23,063 nucleotides of DNA from Fidelibacterota bacterium UBA1134. GTDB taxonomy: Bacteria > Fidelibacterota > Marinisomatia > Marinisomatales > S15-B10. A model generated the notes under the pieces. That model was not told the DNA's origin, searched no databases, and worked only from the letters and a program-made list of their open reading frames with translations. How positions within the stretch are numbered: position 1 is the first letter of the stretch; each line of letters starts with the position of its first letter. Below are positions 15,821 through 22,923 of the stretch, one piece after another. The DNA lies in the NCBI GenBank assembly GCA_002311975.1, contig DCAL01000045.1, positions 1 to 23,063 on the forward strand, given 5' to 3'. The translations under genes and the position numbers were made by a program.

Positions 15821-16453
15821 AACCTATGATAATGGAGCCCCTTACCTCTCTCCCGAACTCAGATGAATATATTTGGAGGTCTTTGGAAAACCAAGAGAAA
15901 ACAGTTGTTTTTAACTCCACTGAAATATCACCGGGATTGGTTGCTGCAGTACCTCCGCCCTTAACTCTCTAGAAGATATGGTGAATTCAACTCGTAAGTG
16001 CAACCGTCGTATTAAACTGAAGCCGTTACAGTTTAGCTTGAAGACTGATTGATGGATAATGTAACTAATTGAAATCAAAGAACTACTATTTCTGTGGTTT
16101 TGGTTAGCCTTCTTAATTTAGGCACTTTCAAGAGTTGCATTTACGAGTTGAATATAGGTGTTTCGGAAATGCCTGCCGGAGTAGCCCCGTTCTTGACTCA
16201 ATGTTTCGTATTTTGACATTTCGGCAAGCTCAATACGCCGCTTTAAGTCAAGTCCGGTTACCGAGAGCTGGTTTGAGGATCCCTTGAAAAGGTTACGGAA
16301 AATTTGTGAGAGTAAGGAAATCAGATGATAAAACCTTTTCAAGGGTGAAAGCAGTATCTTTCTTCTCGACCGGTCACGATTCCCCTTTGCCCTGTCAAAA
16401 GACCGGCGGACAGGAGACAGAGTTGCGTAGACAAGTCTTTTTGCACCCGAATC
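15821..16453. other. Gene-poor region upstream of repeat copy B
   Basis: About 630 bp without a convincing gene. A 121-codon minus-strand frame (16118-16483) exists but has no ribosome site or family signature and runs into the repeat element. The region contains one strong inverted repeat (16281-16345, listed separately). The promoter of the FG-GAP operon must lie in its first part. Nothing else recognisable. Confidence 0.5.
16281..16345. repeat. 14-bp perfect inverted repeat with 37-nt spacer
   Basis: CCCTTGAAAAGGTT at 16281-16294 and its exact reverse complement AACCTTTTCAAGGG at 16332-16345. Each arm is itself partly palindromic (CCTTGAAAAGG). It is not associated with an identified gene; it could be a relic of a small mobile element. 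Confidence 0.65.
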
Positions 16454-16824
16454 TATCCAAAAAGATTGTTTTACATCAGACAATTACCCCGTCATTTATG
16501 GCAGGGTGAGGCAAAACCGAAAAATGAGGGGCTTTAGCCCAAAACGGGTTCTTGTTATTGTTGGGATAAGTCCCCTCTTGGTGCTTATGTTAACTATCCC
16601 CGCCATAAATAACGGGGTAAGTACACTTTACCCGCCTGCTCTTGACAAAGGAGGGCGGGCAGGCTTTGGATTGTGTGCTCAAGACAGTATCATAGTTCAT
16701 TGTCGTGATCATCTGGGGGATTGTTTATTGATAAGTGTGAGAGTCCGTCCGAAATTTCATCCGCCCATTGGAGGGAGAGTGCCTACTTCACAAAAAGTGC
16801 GTTTGTTTTAGAATGTTTTGGACA
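16454..16824. repeat. Intergenic repeat element, copy B (371 bp), internal segment inverted relative to copy A
   Basis: The left end TATCCAAAAA differs from the TGTCCAAAAC of copy A at two positions; the right end GTTTTGGACA (16815-16824) is identical. Inverted internal arms at 16483-16506 and 16599-16622 (CCCGTCATTTATGGCAGGG against CCCGCCATAAATAACGGGG) bound a 92-bp segment. That segment matches the reverse complement of copy A's segment: CTTGTTATTGTTGGGATAAG here against the inverse of TTTATCCCAACAATAACAAG there. The right flank is about 100 bp longer than in copy A, with an extra GC-rich hairpin (CCCGCC/GGCGGG). Small plus-strand frames inside it are not convincing genes. Confidence 0.75.
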
Positions 16825-16877
16825 GCACTGTTTCGCGCCATGGTTCGAGAAAAAGTTTTAATAAAGAGTCTGGAGGA

Positions 16878-16928
16878 TGTCCTGAAGAATAGTTGTTCAT
16901 GAACTGCTGGACAAGGGCTATCAGGACA
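16878..16928. repeat. 8-bp inverted repeat in the leader region of the outer-membrane protein gene
   Basis: TGTCCTGA at 16878-16885 and TCAGGACA at 16921-16928, 35-nt spacer. Modest in strength; it could be a leader structure or chance. The remaining sequence from 16825 to 17038 shows a possible -35 (TTGACG at 16993) but no good -10. Confidence 0.25.
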
Positions 16929-17038
16929 GTTAAAATTTACTGTCATTTCGGCCATGGATAATTCTTGGCAGTGTTAAGAGACAGGAATTAAATTGACGGT
17001 TGCCAATTAATCCGGATGTAGGGATGGCAATAGTTGCG

Positions 17039-17989
17039 ATGAGGAAGATTATTCTATATCTGCTTGTTCTGGTTGCGCCCGTCTTTCTGACGGCTCAAGA
17101 TGACTTCTATCCGCCGGAATCTTTCTACGGCGGAGGGGTAGGGTTCAGCCAGATGTTTCTTTTTAGTCACGTGGGTCAACTTACAGGCTTTGAGAGATTG
17201 GGAACAGATTCTACCGCGGACGGCAGTACTGTCGGTCTAGGCTTGGATGTGAATGGATTTGCCTACCCGTTTGTTATCAGCGGTGGTGAAGGTTTTTCAA
17301 ATATTACAGAAAGGTGGCGCATTGGCGGATATGCCGGTGTGGGATCATCATTCATTGGCGGAAAACCGACCATTACTATGTTCCTCGATACCGATGGAAA
17401 CGGGGAGTATGATGCAGGTACAGATACCACAAAACTCTATGAACCGTCAGCCACTACCGGCAATTACGCACCTGACCTGCAGGTGAAAATCTCCATGTGG
17501 GTAAGCGGAGCAACCATCGAATATGCCTTTCCGCTCTTCAGGGGGCTCGAATTGTCGGCGGGCACGCTTCTGGGCATTGGCAGACTGAATCTGAGTATTA
17601 CACAAACATCCGGAAGCCCTTCTTGGAACGATCATTTTACCAGTATTTATGAGTTCAATGCCGACGGTTATTACGGCGTAACCGATGCGAATGGTGATGG
17701 AGATACAACGATGGCTGATCTGGAATATTTTGAATCCAACTTTTTCCCGTCCATTGCCATAAGTCATGGAATGAGTGCACTTACCGGGACGTTTCTTAAT
17801 GTTCAACCCTATCTCGCCATGAAACTTCAGGTCTTTGACCGGATGGGCCTGCGCATGACGGTGGGCTACAATCTGGGTACAATAGGTAAAGGTGAATGGC
17901 GGACGGAAGACAGAAAACCAATCACAGATTCTCCAGAAACCGGACTGAGTGACTTGGCCATTCGTGCCATGATCTATTTTGGTCTGTAG
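17039..17989 (+). CDS. Putative outer-membrane beta-barrel protein with calcium-loop-like inserts
   Basis: 316 residues from ATG 17039; ATG 17024 would add five residues and TTG 17000 is also in frame. Signal peptide MRKIILYLLVLVAPVFLTAQ. The body is rich in Gly, aromatic and alternating hydrophobic strands (GGGVGFSQMFLF, IGGYAGVGSSFIGG, GLELSAGTLLGIG, LRMTVGYNLG) and ends LAIRAMIYFGL, a typical amphipathic final strand near the C-terminus. Two Asp-rich loops (DTDGNGEYDAGTD and DANGDGDTTMADLE) look like EF-hand or dockerin-type calcium sites, probably in surface loops. Family not identified. Confidence 0.65.
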   Translation: MRKIILYLLVLVAPVFLTAQDDFYPPESFYGGGVGFSQMFLFSHVGQLTGFERLGTDSTADGSTVGLGLDVNGFAYPFVISGGEGFSNITERWRIGGYAGVGSSFIGGKPTITMFLDTDGNGEYDAGTDTTKLYEPSATTGNYAPDLQVKISMWVSGATIEYAFPLFRGLELSAGTLLGIGRLNLSITQTSGSPSWNDHFTSIYEFNADGYYGVTDANGDGDTTMADLEYFESNFFPSIAISHGMSALTGTFLNVQPYLAMKLQVFDRMGLRMTVGYNLGTIGKGEWRTEDRKPITDSPETGLSDLAIRAMIYFGL

Positions 17990-18099
17990 TTGTGCACAGT
18001 TCTTTTGCTCAACCTGATATATACACTAGCCATGTTGGGCCAATTTGGAAGGTCTGCAGAAACACGGGCTGAATTCTTAAGCATAATTAGGAAAATGCA

Positions 18100-18425
18100 A
18101 TGATTATCGCCAACACACCAAAACCACCTTATTATGCCGTTATTTCCACTTCTTTGCGTACCAACAGAGAAAAGGAAGAATATGGATACAGCATCAGCCA
18201 AAATGGTTGAATTGGCCCAAAATATGCCCAGATTTTTGGGTATTGAATCTCTACGTGATAAAATCGGGTTCGGTATTACATCTGTTTATTGGAAAGATAA
18301 AGCATCTATTAAAGCCTGGTGGGATCATACTGAACATAAAAAAGTCAAAAAACGGGGACGGGCAATATGGTAAAAAATATATTGTTCGAATCGCAAAAGT
18401 AGAAACAGACTATGGCAAAATCTGA
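18100..18425 (+). pseudogene. Broken antibiotic biosynthesis monooxygenase (ABM) family gene
   Basis: Three consecutive reading frames together spell one ABM-type protein of about 105 residues. Frame 1 from ATG 18100 gives PPYYAVISTSLRTN; frame 2 (about 18190-18370) gives AKMVELAQNMPRFLGIES, GFGITSVYWKD and KAWWDHTEHKK up to GRAIW; frame 3 (about 18369-18425) gives YIVRIAKVETDYGKI. The order and spacing follow the family (FLGxES, TVSYWxDxxxIxxW, HxxA..GRxxWY, VRxAKVER). Two shifts are needed, near 18190-18200 and at 18368-18378. Each shift has the same sense (one base gained or two lost). The region is visibly more AT-rich than its neighbours, consistent with decay, though sequencing error cannot be excluded. 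Confidence 0.7.
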
Positions 18426-18515
18426 TATACCCGTTTTGGCGGGGCGTCTTGATGGCGCCGGATTAAAAGAGCAAATATTCCGCCTGAAGACAGGAACCAG
18501 TGAACTGATCCAAGT

Positions 18516-20105
18516 ATGCTGAAGAAAAAGAAAAGAACAGTGGTAGTTGTCCTCGCCAGCGCAATTTTTGTGGTCAGTGTTGCCTTTGTCATTCCTACTG
18601 CCTACTCCCGGGCGGTTAATATCTATGATAAGATACAGGTACTCAACCAGATCATATCTATCGTCAATGAGAATTACGTTGAACCCGTTGATTGGGACAT
18701 GGCTCTCGATGGCGCCTTCAATGGACTGCTGGATAAACTCGACCCCCATTCAGCATATATTCCCCGGGAGCGACTGGAGAGCATCACGGAACAGTTTCAC
18801 GGTCAGTTCGAAGGGATAGGAATCGAGTTCGACGTATTGAATGGATACCTTACAGTGATTGCCCCCGTGGCAGGATCTCCATCGGATAAAGCAGGCCTTC
18901 AGGCGGGCGACCAGATTGTAAAAATAAACGGCAATGATGCGTTTGAAATCACGCGAGAAGAGGTGTTTGACAAATTACGGGGACCGAAGGGTTCGGCCGT
19001 AACCGTCACCATCAGCCGCACTGGGTTGGATGAAACATTTGATGTGGAGATCATCCGCGACAAGATTCCGATACACAGCGTCATCGCCACTTTTATGCTG
19101 GATGAAGAGACCGGCTACATAAGGCTCAGCAGATTTGCGGCCAACACTTCTGATGAGGTTCACGAGGCGATCAGGGCTCTCATTTCTCAGGGGATGAGAC
19201 AGCTGATTTTCGACCTGCGAACTAACAGCGGCGGCTATCTTGAGCAGGCAGTCTCTGTGGCGGACTACTTTATTACCGATAGCGACACGCTTGTCTATAC
19301 CGCCGGCCGCAAACGGGAAACCACCGAAGTGTATCTCGCTAATCCCGACATCGGCTACGGTGACTTCTCGCTTATTGTGCTCATTAATCGATGGTCAGCC
19401 AGTGCCAGCGAGATTGTGGCTGGAGCGGTTCAGGATCTTGACAGGGGACTGATTGTGGGCGAGACCAGTTTTGGCAAAGGGCTGGTTCAGAGGCAGTGGC
19501 GGCTGAAAGATGGCTCTGCCTTGCGTGTAACCATTGCGCGCTACTATACGCCTACAGGAAGACTTATCCAGAAGCCGTATGATGATGGAAAACACGAATA
19601 CTACCGCGAACTTGGGCGTGAAGGCAGAGAAGAATCGCTCGACTCTCTCAGGACTAACAAGCCCAGTTACAGGACGAAGGCCGGCCGCACAGTCTATGGA
19701 GGAGGGGGCATTACGCCGGACGTCTATGTTCCGCTGGCAAATCTGACGCAAACCACATCAAGGATTATTGGTCATCCGGAGCGTTTTACTTTCAACTGGG
19801 GAACTGACTATGCAGCCCAAAGTAAAGATGCGTGGTCGTCTCTTGAAGAGTTCATCGGATCGTTCGAGATCACTGATGAACTGATGGCTGATTTTAAATC
19901 GTTTGTTTCAAGTGAAGGGGTGGAATTTGATGAGGTGGAGTTGGATAAAGATATTGAGCATCTCGAGACTGTTATGAAGGCTGAGATCGCTGGAGCCCTT
20001 TGGGGTAAGCAGGCGTACTATCACATACGGGTTAGCGGCGATGTTCAAGTGAAGGAAGCAACCTCCCATTTTGATGAAGCAAAAGCCTTTTTAGCCAGAC
20101 AATAA
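18516..20105 (+). CDS. C-terminal processing serine protease (S41, CtpA/Prc type)
   Basis: 529 residues. An N-terminal signal anchor (VVVVLASAIFVVSVAFVI) follows a run of Lys. Residues about 95-185 form a PDZ domain (GIGIEF, APVAGSPSDKAGLQAGDQI). The protease core follows: GYIRLSRFA, FDLRTNSGGYLEQAV, then the catalytic segment SASASEIVAGAVQD with Ser296, and GETSFGKGLVQ with Lys321, 25 residues later, the Ser-Lys dyad spacing of the family. A C-terminal region of about 120 residues follows YGGGGITPDVYVPL. It would act in the periplasm on protein C-termini. The ATG has no good ribosome site. A promoter for the next operon starts one base after its stop. Confidence 0.92.
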   Translation: MLKKKKRTVVVVLASAIFVVSVAFVIPTAYSRAVNIYDKIQVLNQIISIVNENYVEPVDWDMALDGAFNGLLDKLDPHSAYIPRERLESITEQFHGQFEGIGIEFDVLNGYLTVIAPVAGSPSDKAGLQAGDQIVKINGNDAFEITREEVFDKLRGPKGSAVTVTISRTGLDETFDVEIIRDKIPIHSVIATFMLDEETGYIRLSRFAANTSDEVHEAIRALISQGMRQLIFDLRTNSGGYLEQAVSVADYFITDSDTLVYTAGRKRETTEVYLANPDIGYGDFSLIVLINRWSASASEIVAGAVQDLDRGLIVGETSFGKGLVQRQWRLKDGSALRVTIARYYTPTGRLIQKPYDDGKHEYYRELGREGREESLDSLRTNKPSYRTKAGRTVYGGGGITPDVYVPLANLTQTTSRIIGHPERFTFNWGTDYAAQSKDAWSSLEEFIGSFEITDELMADFKSFVSSEGVEFDEVELDKDIEHLETVMKAEIAGALWGKQAYYHIRVSGDVQVKEATSHFDEAKAFLARQ

Positions 20106-20142
20106 TTGGCTAATGTTACAAACTTATTATAATGGTGTAACA
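20106..20142 (+). promoter_or_regulatory. Sigma-70-type promoter with a flanking inverted repeat, for the exbB-exbD-exbD-tonB operon
   Basis: TTGGCT (20106-20111), 16-nt spacer, perfect TATAAT (20128-20133). A 7-bp inverted repeat, TGTTACA (20114-20120) and TGTAACA (20136-20142), brackets the -10 box with a 15-nt spacer, the placement expected of a repressor operator. Transcription would begin around 20140, about 65 nt before the exbB start. The sequence does not resemble a canonical Fur box. Confidence 0.55.
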
Positions 20143-20205
20143 CTGTGTTGATATTTCTGGATGGAATCGTTATTTTAGCAGGTACTAAATTAGGAGACAC
20201 ATAAG

Positions 20206-20844
20206 ATGGTACAGTACTTCTTAGATGGAGGCGCTTTCATGTGGCCGATCCTTTTCCTTTTGATGTTTGGTCTGGGTTTTGGATTTGAGAGACTCTATAC
20301 GCTGTTCCGTGCGTCAGTGGATACACGAAAATTCATGGCACTGGTTCAAGACGCCCTTCACAGCGAAGGATTCAGTGCGGCAGTTGATGTCTGTAGCAAC
20401 ACGAGAGGTCCTGTGGCGGAGGTTTTTCACGCCGGCCTGACGCGGGTTCACAGAGGAATCGAGGCGGTGGAGAAAGGGATCGAAAATGCCGGAACTATCG
20501 AAATGGCGTTTCTGGAGAAGAACATGGTTTGGCTGAGTACAGTTGTTACGCTGGCCCCCATGTTGGGCTTTACCGGAACGGTAGCCGGAATGATTCGTGC
20601 TTTCGACGACATTAAGGCCGCAAACGACATTTCACCATCCGTTGTGGCGGGGGGTATTTCTGTCGCCCTTCTGACGACACTGTTTGGGCTGGTTGTGGCA
20701 ATTATTGTTCAGACATTTCAGAACTTCCTTATATCCAGGGTCGACAAGCTGATCATTGATATGGAGGAAAACTCTATTCTTCTCATTGACGAACTGGTTG
20801 AGATGGAACTGTCTGGTGAATTGAAGGACGCCGAGAAGAAATAG
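20206..20844 (+). CDS. exbB: ExbB/TolQ/MotA-type proton channel protein
   Basis: 212 residues. Forms the inner-membrane stator that uses proton-motive force to energise TonB. Three helices: about 12-30 (MWPILFLLMFGLGFGFE), about 108-130 (STVVTLAPMLGFTGTVAGMI) and about 146-170 (VVAGGISVALLTTLFGLVVA). The family signature LAPMLGFTGTVxGMIxAF and GGIxxALLTT are present. Ribosome site AGGAG about 10 nt before the ATG. Followed 13 nt later by exbD. Confidence 0.92.
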   Translation: MVQYFLDGGAFMWPILFLLMFGLGFGFERLYTLFRASVDTRKFMALVQDALHSEGFSAAVDVCSNTRGPVAEVFHAGLTRVHRGIEAVEKGIENAGTIEMAFLEKNMVWLSTVVTLAPMLGFTGTVAGMIRAFDDIKAANDISPSVVAGGISVALLTTLFGLVVAIIVQTFQNFLISRVDKLIIDMEENSILLIDELVEMELSGELKDAEKK

Positions 20845-20857
20845 ATCGGCCTTAATT

Positions 20858-21250
20858 GTGAAAAAGAGAATAAAAGCCGGTGAGATCCCGACAGCTTCCA
20901 TGGCTGATATCGCATTCTTGCTTCTAATCTTTTTTCTGGTCACCACCACCATCGATATGGACAAAGGACTGGGGCTTGTTCTGCCTCCCAAGGGCGATGA
21001 GAAGGAAATCCCGAAGAAAAACATCTCAAACCTCTTGATCAACGCCCAGGGCAATGTTCTTTTGGACAAACAGCCTGTTCAGGTTCGGGATCTTAAGCGG
21101 ATTGTTCAGGAGAAAATCACGGCCAATGATAAACTTATTATATCGGTAAAAGCTCATCCCCGTGCTAAATATCAGGTCTATATAAATGTCTTGGATCAGC
21201 TTAAGCAAGCCAACGCCACGCGAATATCCATCGCGGAGCCTGACAAATGA
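20858..21250 (+). CDS. exbD: ExbD/TolR family protein, first copy
   Basis: 130 residues from a GTG. One transmembrane helix (ADIAFLLLIFFLVTTT) containing the conserved proton-path Asp17 (TASMADIAF), then a periplasmic domain with NLLINAQGNVLLD and the C-terminal AKYQVYINVLDQLKQA segment of the family. Partner of ExbB. It overlaps the second exbD by 4 nt (ATGA), indicating translational coupling. Confidence 0.9.
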   Translation: MKKRIKAGEIPTASMADIAFLLLIFFLVTTTIDMDKGLGLVLPPKGDEKEIPKKNISNLLINAQGNVLLDKQPVQVRDLKRIVQEKITANDKLIISVKAHPRAKYQVYINVLDQLKQANATRISIAEPDK

Positions 21251-21657
21251 AGTTTGAGGCCAAGACGAAAGTTTCCAGTGACATTCCGACAGCTTCCATG
21301 CCGGACATCATTTTTATGCTGCTGATTTTCTTTATGGTGACCACAGTGCTCAGGGAATATGAAGGACTAAACGTTTTCCTGCCGCAAGCGAGGAGGATAG
21401 AACGCTTAGAAACTAAACGTCATGTGTCCTATATTTTTATATCAAAGGACGGTTTGATTTCCATTGATGACAAGATTATTCCGCTGAACAACGTGAAGCA
21501 TGTGATGTATGAAAAACGTGTGGCTGACCCGCAACTTACGGTCTCTCTTAAATCAGATCAGAACGCACTGATGGGGTTGCTCAGCAGCATGCATGATGAG
21601 CTTCGTGAGGCGGACGCCTTGAAAATCAACTACTCAGCACGATTCGCACCGAGATAA
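21247..21657 (+). CDS. exbD: ExbD/TolR family protein, second copy
   Basis: 136 residues. Same architecture as the preceding gene: IPTASMPDIIFMLLIFFMVT with conserved Asp20, then a periplasmic domain (ISKDGLISIDDKIIPL). It is clearly diverged from copy one outside the membrane segment, so a hetero-oligomeric ExbD arrangement is possible. Double exbD genes next to exbB and tonB are common in the Bacteroidota and relatives. The tonB start follows 1 nt after its stop. Confidence 0.9.
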   Translation: MKFEAKTKVSSDIPTASMPDIIFMLLIFFMVTTVLREYEGLNVFLPQARRIERLETKRHVSYIFISKDGLISIDDKIIPLNNVKHVMYEKRVADPQLTVSLKSDQNALMGLLSSMHDELREADALKINYSARFAPR

Positions 21658-21658
21658 C

Positions 21659-22306
21659 ATGATTATCAGAAAAAATCCCAGCGTATCACTTAAACTAAGG
21701 TATCCCATCACCGTTCGGGCCACGCTTCTGGTAAGCGTTGTTCTTCTCATTACGACCATGGTGGCTTTTCCTAGGTTTGACGTAATAAGTTCGCTTGAGA
21801 AGGAAGTACATGTAGATATCGAGCAGTTTGATATTCCTCAAACGCAACAGTTCGAACTGCCTCCTCCACCCTCCCGCCCGGCAATGCCTGTTGAATCAGA
21901 GAATGAAGATCTGGCAGATGATGTTACCATCGAGGAGACAGAGCTGGACGATTTTGTTGAGTGGGACTCTCCGCCACCTCCGCCTGACGAAGGACCGCGG
22001 GTCCGCTTCATTCCTTATGATGATCCACCGGTACCTGTTGGCGGATATGGCGCCATTCAGCGGTATATTGTCTATCCTGAAATCGCACAGGAGGCGGGGA
22101 TCGAGGGGACGGTGGTAATACAAGCCTTCGTGAGCAAAAAGGGGAAAGTGACGGAAACGCTTGTACTGAAGAGTATCCCCAATACCGGATTGGATGAAGC
22201 GGCCATGGAGGCCATTAAGAAAACCAAGTTTATCCCCGCCAAACAGAGAGACAGAGCCGTGGGTGTTTGGATCTCCATCCCGGTCAATTTCCGCCTGAAG
22301 GGGTAG
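21659..22306 (+). CDS. tonB: TonB family energy transducer
   Basis: 215 residues. An N-terminal anchor helix (about 21-38, VSVVLLITTMVAF), a periplasmic Pro/Glu-rich spacer (LPPPPSRP, SPPPPPDEGP) and a C-terminal TonB domain from about 135: YPEIAQEAGIEGTVVIQAFV, GKVTETLVLKSI, LDEAAMEAIKKTKFIPAKQR and the final strand VNFRLKG. It links the ExbB/ExbD motor to outer-membrane receptors; no receptor gene is in the window. Last gene of the operon. Confidence 0.93.
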   Translation: MIIRKNPSVSLKLRYPITVRATLLVSVVLLITTMVAFPRFDVISSLEKEVHVDIEQFDIPQTQQFELPPPPSRPAMPVESENEDLADDVTIEETELDDFVEWDSPPPPPDEGPRVRFIPYDDPPVPVGGYGAIQRYIVYPEIAQEAGIEGTVVIQAFVSKKGKVTETLVLKSIPNTGLDEAAMEAIKKTKFIPAKQRDRAVGVWISIPVNFRLKG

Positions 22307-22352
22307 GGCGGAGTCTCTTTTCGGCAACCCACAACACACTAAAATTACGATA

Positions 22353-22381
22353 ACCTTCAAGGTCTGCCAGACCTTGAAGGT
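22353..22381. repeat. Perfect 13-bp palindromic hairpin downstream of tonB
   Basis: ACCTTCAAGGTCT-GCC-AGACCTTGAAGGT. It lies between the convergent tonB and lipoprotein genes with no T-tract, so it may help end transcripts but looks like a dispersed intergenic palindrome of the same general kind as those at 4347-4445. Confidence 0.75.
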
Positions 22382-22423
22382 GTAGCCCGGCGCATAGAGT
22401 GCCTCCCCGGATTGATCGTGAGT

Positions 22424-22814
22424 CTAGGCAGTATCGCTGACGTGGATGGCTATGCCGTCTTTTGTCGAGTCAGACCTTCTCAAATCAATGCCGCCTCCGA
22501 TGGCAAGGTCCTTTCCCCAGCACTGCAAGACAAGAAAGTTATCTTCTTCCAAAGGAGGCAATTCGATGTAGGCGTGAGGCCAGACGCAGCTGCCAGAAAT
22601 ATGAACGGATCGGTTACCTCCCCTTAGTGCTACGTCGTCCCTGGAGTTACGAATCCCGATACCTTTCCATCCTGTACTATCGCTGTCGGACTCGAAGGAG
22701 TTGGAATAGATGCCAGTACCAAGGCCGGGAATAATGTCTTCCGTTTCAGACGCAGAGGGATTCTCACACGCGGAGATGAGAATCAGAGTGACGGCATCAT
22801 GGTTGGGGTTTCAT
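22424..22814 (-). pseudogene. Small lipoprotein gene with one apparent frameshift just after the start codon
   Basis: The minus strand is open for 128 codons (22810 to the TAG at 22424), with a lipobox (LILISAC) near its start, then ENPSASETED, YSNSFESDSDSTGW, GGNRSVHISGSCVWPHAYIE, FLVLQCWGKDLAIGGGIDL and IAIHVSDTA at the end. No start codon is in that frame, but ATG 22814 lies just before; removing one C from the CCCC run would give MKPNHDAVTLILISAC, a normal lipoprotein signal. The mature part looks like a beta-sandwich, carbohydrate-binding-like domain; one Cys pair (SGSC and LQCW) could form a disulfide. It could be an intact gene with a sequencing error or a recently inactivated one. Upstream, 22815-22923 holds only a GC palindrome followed by eight T on the + strand. 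Confidence 0.65.
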
Positions 22815-22923
22815 CTTTGACGCCCGTAGGTATGATTGCATAAACCAGCCGATTCTTACTGACGGAATTACTACAATCGTAGAGTGGCGTTCGTCAGCGC
22901 GCTAACAATCTTTTTTTTCGGAA

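Noticed and set aside
16118..16483. 121-codon minus-strand reading frame
   Set aside because: It lacks a ribosome site and any family signature, covers the 14-bp inverted repeat, and begins inside repeat copy B, so it is most likely chance.
16506..16811. 101-codon plus-strand frame inside repeat copy B
   Set aside because: Its only similarity to the copy A frame (A-I-x-x-G-V-S-T) comes from the shared inverted-repeat arm; the rest differs because the interior is inverted. Not a conserved protein.
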